DNA of 10,343 nt from positions 1 through 10,343 of the forward strand of contig DASRCB010000284.1 in assembly GCA_035653295.1 (NCBI GenBank), written 5' to 3'. Numbering within the stretch: position 1 is the first letter of the stretch; the number at the start of each line of letters is the position of its first letter. The translations under genes were made by a program, and so were the position numbers. Origin of the DNA: DASRCB01 sp035653295. GTDB lineage: Bacteria > Acidobacteriota > Terriglobia > Bryobacterales > Bryobacteraceae. Of this stretch, positions 1 to 5,387 are shown in pieces. The notes under the pieces were generated by a model that worked only from the letters and a program-made list of their open reading frames with translations, did no database searches and had not been told where the DNA came from.

Positions 1-30
1 ATCGAGACCTACAAATCGTACTTTAGACAT
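1..30 (-). CDS. N-terminal fragment of a putative IS110-family transposase (runs off the left edge)
   Basis: Read on the minus strand, an ATG at 30-28 opens a frame encoding MSKVRFVGLD and then leaves the window. The pattern hydrophobic-V-G-L-D within the first ten residues is the usual start of IS110-family transposases, whose RuvC-like DEDD domain has its first catalytic Asp in exactly this FVGLD motif. The start is supported by a clear Shine-Dalgarno sequence (AAAGGAG on the minus strand, 47-41) nine to ten bases upstream. IS110 enzymes are recombinases that, in studied members, are guided by an RNA encoded in the element's non-coding end. Only ten codons are visible, so the family call rests on recalled similarity to 'M-x-K-V-R-F-V-G-L-D-V-H' proteins. 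A sugar-kinase or other actin-fold ATPase start is a less likely alternative. Whether the gene is intact cannot be seen. Confidence 0.55.
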   Translation of the reverse strand, partial: MSKVRFVGLD

Positions 31-124
31 GAGCGACCAACTCCTTTCGTATGCGGCTCTGCGCCGCTGGATTCACCTCTTCGCAGCGTAACCCGCGCTA
101 CTGCGAATCGGCGGTTGGTCGCTC
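31..124 (-). ncRNA. Structured three-way-junction leader of the IS110-like gene; candidate bridge-RNA segment or regulatory RNA
   Basis: An exact 11-bp inverted repeat (GAGCGACCAAC at 31-41, GTTGGTCGCTC at 114-124) closes a loop containing two further hairpins. In minus-strand order these are 106-81 (TCGC and GCGA arms, then AGCG and CGCT arms with a 3-nt AGT bulge and a 7-nt loop) and 67-53 (GCGGC and GCCGC arms, 5-nt loop). The result is a three-way junction ending directly at the transposase start codon, with the Shine-Dalgarno in the junction. A weak -10-like CATTAT (minus strand, 131-126) precedes it, with no good -35. IS110 elements encode their bridge RNA next to the recombinase gene, and in the IS110 group it lies upstream of the gene, so position and orientation fit. 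The visible span before the ATG is shorter than the roughly 177-nt IS621 bridge RNA, so it may instead be a translational-control leader. Helices also form on the plus strand, so an antisense RNA is possible. Confidence 0.3.
40..47 (-). promoter_or_regulatory. Ribosome-binding site of the IS110-like gene
   Basis: The minus strand reads AAAGGAGT here, nine bases before the ATG at 30-28. It lies in the single-stranded junction of the predicted leader fold and its last two bases enter the closing stem. Folding of the leader could therefore modulate translation. Confidence 0.55.
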
Positions 125-165
125 CATAATGACTAACACCGTCAGCATACATACGGACACCCTCC

Positions 166-200
166 GCCCCGGCAGCTTCGGTTGCCGGGGCTTTTGTTTT
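166..200 (+). terminator. Strong intrinsic terminator with no plus-strand gene visible upstream
   Basis: A 9-bp perfect stem (GCCCCGGCA at 166-174, TGCCGGGGC at 183-191) extends through a G-U pair and a C-G pair to a UUCG tetraloop, and is followed by the T-rich tract TTTTGTTTT (192-200). Orientation is plus strand. No plus-strand coding sequence is visible in 1-165, so it ends either a transcript entering from the left or a small RNA from this region. It closely resembles the terminator at 3934-3972. The adjacent minus-strand IS110-like start suggests that an insertion may have separated it from its original gene. Just after it, 201-217 carries the direct repeat CGTTTCG (201-207, 211-217) with no other feature recognised up to 261. 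Confidence 0.85.
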
Positions 201-261
201 CGTTTCGATTCGTTTCGGGCAGGCGCGGTCTGCGGCGATTTCCAGCGTTGTCCTGCGCTCA

Positions 262-270
262 TGGTAAAAT
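262..270 (+). promoter_or_regulatory. Putative extended -10 promoter for the first receptor gene
   Basis: The sequence TGGTAAAAT matches an extended -10 element (TG-n-TAAAAT), which would start transcription near 277, just upstream of the 5'UTR hairpin. No convincing -35 lies 16-18 bases upstream; TTGTCC at 248-253 is too close. It sits downstream of the terminator at 166-200, as expected for an independent transcription unit. Assigned by pattern only. Confidence 0.35.
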
Positions 271-283
271 TTCGAAACAGGTC

Positions 284-305
284 TTTGTCCCCGCTCAGGG
301 ACAAG
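284..305 (+). other. 5'UTR hairpin of the first receptor gene
   Basis: Arms TTGTCCC (285-291) and GGGACAA (298-304) pair exactly, with a wobble pair outside, around a 6-nt loop. There is no U-tract, so it is not a terminator. It lies 18 nt before the Shine-Dalgarno of the receptor gene and could stabilise the mRNA 5' end or affect translation. A similarly placed hairpin precedes the second receptor. Confidence 0.5.
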
Positions 306-323
306 CAAGGGTCTTAACACCAC

Positions 324-329
324 AGGAGG
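324..329 (+). promoter_or_regulatory. Ribosome-binding site fixing a GTG start
   Basis: A perfect AGGAGG ends five bases before the GTG at 335-337. It decides the start of the first receptor: the frame is open back to 182, but translating from there would run through the upstream leader and hide the signal peptide. Confidence 0.85.
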
Positions 330-334
330 TTACT

Positions 335-3300
335 GTGCGCCTGCTACGTATTGCAGCGACTGCACGTTTCCAGCCTGCCAGGTTGCTGCCACTTGTATTG
401 GTAGTGTGTCTGGCGGCTGCTTTCAGCCAGTTCTCGTTTGCTCAGAACTTCACGTCTTCGATCACCGGCATCGTCACCGACCCGACCGGCGCGGCGATCC
501 TTGGCGCGAAGGTCGAACTGAAGAACATGGCCACCAACGATGTCCGCGACGGCGTCACGAACGCCAGCGGCTCGTATCAATTTAACAACCTGAACCCCGG
601 CACGTACCAGATCACGGCGACTGCGCCCGGGTTCAAAACCTACGTTCAGCAGAACCTCAATCTGCTGGCCAACACCAATTCCAGCGTGAACGTCTCGCTC
701 GAGGTCGGCGGAACGGAGCAGAAGGTGGAAGTTACGGCCTCGTCCACGCTGGTGGACACCGAAACGGCGAACAACACCGTTACGCTCGAGAGCCGGCTGA
801 TCGAGAATCTGCCGAACGGCACGCGCAGCCCGCTGAATTTCGTGTTCGCACTGGCGGGCACGACGAATCCGCCACAGGGTTTTGGCGGGCGCTTCCAGGT
901 GCTCGATCAATCGACGGCGAATTTCGGCCTGAATGGCGGCCGCAGCGACGAGGAAGCGATTTACGTGGACGGCGCTCTGGACCAGGCCATCGACTGGGGC
1001 GGGCTGCTGGTCTCCCCGCTGCAGGATTCCGTGCAGGAACAGCAGGTGGTGACCAACACTTACGACGCGCAGTATGAGCGCGGCGGCCAGGGCATCGTGA
1101 CGCTGATCACCAAGAGCGGCAGCAACGATTTCCATGGCGAGGCGTACGAGTACGCGCAGGACGCGATCTTCAACGCCAATTGCTGGTCCTGCAACCGCTT
1201 CGGCTCGGCGCGCGGCGATTACCAGCAGAACCAGTTCGGCGGCAACATCGGCGGCCCCATTCTCAAGCGCTACAACCTGTTCTTCTTCGGCGGTTACGAA
1301 GGACTGCGCCAGCCGAATACGCAGAACTCCGGCCTGCTGAGCGTTCCCACTCAGGCCGAGCGCAACGGGGATTTCTCGCAGAGCAAGATCGTGGTGAACG
1401 GACAGACCGTTCCGGAGATCATCTACAACCCCTTCACGACCACGCCCGTGGGCGCCAACGGAACCTCGTACACACGGCAGCCGTTCTCGGGCAACATCAT
1501 TCCCTCCAACCTGATCAACCCGGTTGGACAGAAGATCGCCAACCTCTATCCGCTGCCGAACCACACTCCCCTGATTCCCGGCACGGATGTCGGCAACTAC
1601 TTCAAATCCGGCTCGGGCAACACGCTGAGCGACAAGATGGACACCCGCGTGGACTGGGACCAGAACACCACGCATCGCATCTTCTTCCGTTTTTCCGACC
1701 GCTTCCGCCAGGGCAGCACGAATCCGTGCTTCTACTGCAACGGGGCCGATCCGGGAACGAACTCGCTCAGCAAGGGATGGCTGGCGGTGCTGAACGACAC
1801 CATTACGCCGAGCCCGACGTGGGTGATCAACTCCCTGGTGAGCTACGGGTTCTGGCAGGAGTCCAGCTCGCTGGTGGACTTCGGCAAGCTCAACGCGTCC
1901 AGCATCGGCCTGTCCCCGTCGCTGTTCCAGGCGCCGGTGCTGCCGTACATCACGGCGGACCAGTATGCACAGCTCAGCAACAGCGGCGACTTCGCGGACT
2001 ACCACTACGCGCGCGACACCTCGACGACACAGGTGAACGTGTCGAAGGAGCTTTCCAAGCACACGCTGAAGTTCGGCGGCAACTTCGATGTCGAGCAGAT
2101 CAGCAACTTCAAGGACTACCCGGGAACATTCAACTTCAGCAACTCGCTGACCTCCTGCGATCCGCAGGCGAGCGGACCGTGTCTGGCCAATTCCGCCGGG
2201 CAGCAGTCCTCGATGACCGGCAACGCGATCGCTTCCGAGCTTCTGGGAACAGCAGCCGGCGGCGGCGTGAACATCGGCATCGACTCGGCGATGACGCAGC
2301 ACATTTTCGGCGGCTACATTCAGGACCAGTGGCGTGTGACCCCGAAGCTGACCCTGAACTTCGGCGTCCGCTATGAGAACCAGCGGCCCGGGACGGAGCG
2401 CTACAACCGCCTCATGTACTTCGATCCGCACGCTCCGAATCCGATCTCCGGCACTGTGGCGCCCCTGCTCGGTCGCCAGATCACCGGGGCATTCGAGTAC
2501 GCCAACGGCAACAACCGCTATCTGTGGCCGCCGGACAACAAGAACTTCGCGCCTCGGCTGGCGGTGGCCTACAAGCTGACCGACAAGCTGGTGGTGCGCG
2601 GCGGCGCGGGCATCTTCTACCTGCCGGCATCGGCGATGCTCAGCTTCGACGGGCTGGGGCAGTATTACGTGACGGGCTCCAGCACGACGATGATCGCCAC
2701 CAACAGCAACGGCTACATCCCGCAGAACCTGGTCAGCAATCCGTATCCCAACGGGATCAACCAGCCCACTCCCGGCTCCGGCGGGCTGACGCTGGTCGGC
2801 GACGGTCTCGGCCAGATCTGGATCAAACAGCCCCATCCGACTCCTTACAGCGAGCAGTGGAGCTTCGATCTGCAGTACCAGATCACCAACCATTCGGTAT
2901 TCGAAGCCAGCTACACGGGCGTGCTGGGCCGCAAGCTTCTCTATGGCAACCCCAACCTGGATTTCGATCAGCTGCCGGACCAGTTTCTCAGCCTCGGCTC
3001 GCAGCTGGACAAGCAGGTGCCGAACCCGTTCTTCGGCGTCGCGCCGGCGACCAGTTACCTCGGATCCCAGCAGACGATCGCTTACAACGAACTGCTGCGG
3101 CCCTTCCCGCAGTACACCTATCTGATCGCCACGCGCTCGCTTCCCGGCGCACGGTCGACCTACAACGCACTGGACCTGAAATACAACCACACCTTCAGCG
3201 CCGGTCTGAGCCTGCTGACCACGTATCGCTGGTCGAAGGCCATGGACAACGGTCCGGAGGATTTCCTCGGCTGGGCCACCGGCAACCAGTGGCGCGATTC

Positions 3301-3910
3301 GTACAACACCATGCTGGATTACAACATCAGCACGCATGACGTGCCGCAGAGCTTTGCCACGGCGCTGGTCTACGACCTGCCTTACGGCAAGGGCAAGCGC
3401 TTCGGCAACAGCGCTCCGGCGCTGGTGCGGGGCGTTCTGGGCGGCTGGCAGGTTTCTTCGGTGATTCGCATCGCCAGCGGTCTGCCGTTCCCCTTCGCGC
3501 CGTTCTGGAGCTACAGCAACCACCTGAACAACTACGGCTACCCTGGCCCGCAGCTGGCGGACTATGCGCACACGCCGAAGACCACCGGCAATCCGGTGGC
3601 ATGGATCGATCCTTCTGCGTTCACAGCGCCACCTTCCCAGTTCGTGCTCGGCAACGTGGCCCAGCGCTACACCCAGCTGCGCGAACGCGCGGAACGCAAC
3701 GTGGATATGGCGCTGGCGAAATCGTTCCCGATCGGGGAGCGGTTCCGCATCCAGTTCCGCGGGGAGGCGTTCAACCTTTTCAACTATGCGCAGTACAACG
3801 CCGCATACAACTCCTATTCGTTCTGTCTGAGCTGCGGCGATTTCGGCGACATGACCGGCCAGGAGAACGTTCCGAGAATCCTGCAGTTCAGCGCCAAATT
3901 CATTTTCTAG
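335..3910 (+). CDS. Oar-type TonB-dependent receptor with carboxypeptidase regulatory-like N-domain
   Basis: Encodes 1191 aa from GTG 335, an outer-membrane beta-barrel expected to import a large ligand using TonB energy. Residues 1-36 are a signal peptide (basic start, LLPLVLVVCLAAAF core, cleavage near FSFA/QN). Residues about 42-125 form a carboxypeptidase regulatory-like beta-sandwich (SITGIVTDPTGAAI ... LNPGTYQITATAPGF). Residues about 131-262 are the plug, with EVTASS, SRLIENLPNG and YDAQYERGGQG motifs. The rest is a long barrel ending in ILQFSAKFIF, whose terminal Phe fits a BAM signal. No clear TonB box is visible, as is common in this group. The predicted mature protein contains exactly eight cysteines, in four close pairs: 283/286, 465/468, 608/616 and 1164/1167. 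It stands alone between a promoter candidate and a terminator. The ligand is unknown; the neighbouring glycoside hydrolase suggests a glycan. Confidence 0.9.
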   Translation: MRLLRIAATARFQPARLLPLVLVVCLAAAFSQFSFAQNFTSSITGIVTDPTGAAILGAKVELKNMATNDVRDGVTNASGSYQFNNLNPGTYQITATAPGFKTYVQQNLNLLANTNSSVNVSLEVGGTEQKVEVTASSTLVDTETANNTVTLESRLIENLPNGTRSPLNFVFALAGTTNPPQGFGGRFQVLDQSTANFGLNGGRSDEEAIYVDGALDQAIDWGGLLVSPLQDSVQEQQVVTNTYDAQYERGGQGIVTLITKSGSNDFHGEAYEYAQDAIFNANCWSCNRFGSARGDYQQNQFGGNIGGPILKRYNLFFFGGYEGLRQPNTQNSGLLSVPTQAERNGDFSQSKIVVNGQTVPEIIYNPFTTTPVGANGTSYTRQPFSGNIIPSNLINPVGQKIANLYPLPNHTPLIPGTDVGNYFKSGSGNTLSDKMDTRVDWDQNTTHRIFFRFSDRFRQGSTNPCFYCNGADPGTNSLSKGWLAVLNDTITPSPTWVINSLVSYGFWQESSSLVDFGKLNASSIGLSPSLFQAPVLPYITADQYAQLSNSGDFADYHYARDTSTTQVNVSKELSKHTLKFGGNFDVEQISNFKDYPGTFNFSNSLTSCDPQASGPCLANSAGQQSSMTGNAIASELLGTAAGGGVNIGIDSAMTQHIFGGYIQDQWRVTPKLTLNFGVRYENQRPGTERYNRLMYFDPHAPNPISGTVAPLLGRQITGAFEYANGNNRYLWPPDNKNFAPRLAVAYKLTDKLVVRGGAGIFYLPASAMLSFDGLGQYYVTGSSTTMIATNSNGYIPQNLVSNPYPNGINQPTPGSGGLTLVGDGLGQIWIKQPHPTPYSEQWSFDLQYQITNHSVFEASYTGVLGRKLLYGNPNLDFDQLPDQFLSLGSQLDKQVPNPFFGVAPATSYLGSQQTIAYNELLRPFPQYTYLIATRSLPGARSTYNALDLKYNHTFSAGLSLLTTYRWSKAMDNGPEDFLGWATGNQWRDSYNTMLDYNISTHDVPQSFATALVYDLPYGKGKRFGNSAPALVRGVLGGWQVSSVIRIASGLPFPFAPFWSYSNHLNNYGYPGPQLADYAHTPKTTGNPVAWIDPSAFTAPPSQFVLGNVAQRYTQLRERAERNVDMALAKSFPIGERFRIQFRGEAFNLFNYAQYNAAYNSYSFCLSCGDFGDMTGQENVPRILQFSAKFIF

Positions 3911-3933
3911 CCGAACATTCAGCATTCCCCTTC

Positions 3934-3972
3934 GCCCCGGCGGCCATAATGGTTGCCGGGGCTTTTTCTTTT
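3934..3972 (+). terminator. Intrinsic terminator of the first receptor gene, overlapping the next start codon
   Basis: Arms GCCCCGGC (3934-3941) and GCCGGGGC (3955-3962) pair exactly. Two G-U pairs and a CCA/TGG step extend the stem to a 3-nt TAA loop, and TTTTTCTTTT follows (3963-3972). It starts 23 nt after the receptor stop codon. The right arm and T-tract (GGTTGCCGGGGCTTTT) repeat those of the terminator at 166-200. Unusually, the TTG start chosen for the next gene (3971-3973) lies in the last bases of the T-tract, so downstream expression would need read-through or a promoter inside this region. Confidence 0.85.
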
Positions 3973-5230
3973 GCGGCACACGCGCAGGGAGTTCCTGGCA
4001 GTCGCCGCCGCCGCGGCCGCGGCCGGCCAAACCGCCGCGGATCCCGCCTTCCTCGACGACCTGCGGCAGCGCGCATTTCGCTTCTTCGTCGAACATGCCG
4101 ACCCGGACACCGGCCTCATGTGCGATCGGGCCCATACCGACGGAACACTTGGCAAAGCGCACTACCGCGACGCACGAAGCATCGCCTCCAATGGCTTCGG
4201 GCTGACCGGACTCTGCATCGGCGCCGAGCACGGCTGGATCCCGCGCACCGAAGCGCGCCAGCGCATCCTGACCTCACTCCGGTTTTTCGCCAACGCCGCT
4301 CCCGGCGAGCACGGGTGGTTCTATCACTTCATGACCCACGACGGGAAGCGCATGTGGAAGTCGGAACTGTCCTCCATCGACACCGCGCTGCTGCTGGCCG
4401 GCATTCTTACCGCGCGCCAGTACTTCGCCGGCGACCCGGAAATCGCATCGCTGGCCAATACCATCTGGGGGCGCGTCGATTTTCAGTGGATGCTCAACGG
4501 AGACAAGTACCTGCTGGCCATGGGGTGGCATCCGGAATCAGGATTCATCAACGCACGCTGGGACCACTACTGCGAGCTGATGATCCTCTATCTTCTGGCG
4601 ATCGCGTCGCCGGCGCACGCCATTCCCGCCGATGCCTGGTACGCGTGGTCGCGCCCGGTGATCGAATATGCCGGGTACAAGTACATTTACGGCGACCGGC
4701 CGCTGTTCGTCCACCAGTACGCGCATGCGTGGATCGACTTCCGCGCGCGCAAGGAGGCGCGGCCGCCGCATATCGACTGGTTCCAGAACTCGATCACCGC
4801 AACGCTCGCGCAGCGCGCGTATTGCATCAGCCTCACGCCGCGGTTTCACGCCTACTCGGAGACCGTCTGGGGCATCACCGCGTCGGACAGCGCCCACGGC
4901 TACATCGCCTGGGGCGGGCCGCCGCCCGATCCGCGCGTAGACGGCACCGTAGTCCCATGCGCGCCGGGCGGGTCGCTCATGTTTACGCCGGCTTACTCAG
5001 TCCCAGCGCTGCAAACGATGAAGCGCCTGTACGGTGATCGCGTCTGGGGACACTACGGCTTTGCCGATGCCTTCAATCCGAACACCGGCTGGGTGGATGG
5101 CGACGTGATCGGCATCGACCTCGGAATCACGCTGCTGAGCGCGGAGAACCTGGTCGGCGGCAATGTGTGGAAGTGGTTCATGTCCGCGCCCGAAGTGCAG
5201 GACGCGATGAAGCGCGTCGGGCTCGGGTGA
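3971..5230 (+). CDS. Tat-exported glycoamylase-family (PF10091 / GH144-like) glycoside hydrolase
   Basis: Encodes 419 aa from TTG 3971. The N-terminus MRHTRREFLAVAAAAAAA is a twin-arginine signal, so the enzyme probably folds in the cytoplasm before export to the periplasm or beyond. The body matches the COG5368/PF10091 glycoamylase family: RAFRFFVEHADPDTGL (35-49), SSIDTALLLAG (134-144), ELMILYLLAIASP (202-214), PLFVHQYAHAWIDFR (244-258), TLAQRAYC (278-285), WGITASDSAHGY (300-311), GSLMFTP (334-340) and a C-terminal IGIDLG...AEN segment. The fold is an alpha/alpha-barrel acting on glucans; characterised GH144 relatives are endo-beta-1,2-glucanases, but substrate cannot be assigned here. A stop lies just upstream of the alternative TTG at 3953, and the protein begins where family members normally do, so it appears complete. 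The segment usually seen as DQGP reads DLGI (383-386). No ATG or GTG and only a weak GGGG purine stretch precede the start, which sits in a terminator. Confidence 0.82.
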   Translation: MRHTRREFLAVAAAAAAAGQTAADPAFLDDLRQRAFRFFVEHADPDTGLMCDRAHTDGTLGKAHYRDARSIASNGFGLTGLCIGAEHGWIPRTEARQRILTSLRFFANAAPGEHGWFYHFMTHDGKRMWKSELSSIDTALLLAGILTARQYFAGDPEIASLANTIWGRVDFQWMLNGDKYLLAMGWHPESGFINARWDHYCELMILYLLAIASPAHAIPADAWYAWSRPVIEYAGYKYIYGDRPLFVHQYAHAWIDFRARKEARPPHIDWFQNSITATLAQRAYCISLTPRFHAYSETVWGITASDSAHGYIAWGGPPPDPRVDGTVVPCAPGGSLMFTPAYSVPALQTMKRLYGDRVWGHYGFADAFNPNTGWVDGDVIGIDLGITLLSAENLVGGNVWKWFMSAPEVQDAMKRVGLG

Positions 5231-5335
5231 GCGCCGCCAAAACCAGCGCGGCATCACCGTTACAAACTCCGTAAGCAGTCTTCCCCGATGATACATAAAC
5301 CCGAAAAATTGCATCCACATCACAAATAACTTCCG

Positions 5336-5359
5336 CGCCGGCTCTCGCTTGCGCCGGCG
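5336..5359 (+). other. 5'UTR hairpin of the second receptor gene
   Basis: Arms CGCCGGC (5336-5342) and GCCGGCG (5353-5359) form a 7-bp stem with a 10-nt loop, 16 nt before the Shine-Dalgarno. No T-tract follows. In the 157-bp spacer (5231-5387) I see no convincing terminator for the hydrolase gene. The only promoter hint is an extended-10-like TGATACATA (5289-5297), which is weak. Confidence 0.45.
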
Positions 5360-5375
5360 TGAATTCGCATCGCTT

Positions 5376-5382
5376 GAGGGAG
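5376..5382 (+). promoter_or_regulatory. Ribosome-binding site of the second receptor gene
   Basis: GAGGGAG ends five bases before the ATG at 5388. The reading frame is open further upstream to TTG 5349, but that would add thirteen charged residues before an otherwise canonical signal peptide, so ATG 5388 is preferred. Confidence 0.75.
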
Positions 5383-5387
5383 TCAAA

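Noticed and set aside
31..124. tRNA gene
   Set aside because: The multi-hairpin fold superficially resembles a cloverleaf, but there is no 7-bp acceptor stem with a T-loop GTTCRA motif or a standard anticodon arm.
182..334. N-terminal extension of the first receptor
   Set aside because: The frame is open, but it would begin inside a terminator and bury the signal peptide. AGGAGG followed by GTG 335 is the better start.
344..4231. A 1295-codon open frame on the minus strand across the whole first receptor and into the hydrolase
   Set aside because: It is antisense to genes with clear homology. Its translation is Arg/Val/Ala/Gly-rich with no recognisable domain, and it has no plausible start. 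Long antisense frames are expected opposite GC-rich genes with biased third positions. The minus-strand frames at 5178-6284 and 7113-8648 are rejected for the same reason.
3601..5037. A 478-codon plus-strand frame spanning the receptor end and the hydrolase
   Set aside because: It is out of frame with both real genes, Arg-rich, crosses the terminator and has no domain signature.
5231..5260. Terminator after the hydrolase gene
   Set aside because: GCCGC (5233-5237) can pair with GCGGC (5248-5252), but the stem is only 5 bp and no T-tract follows.
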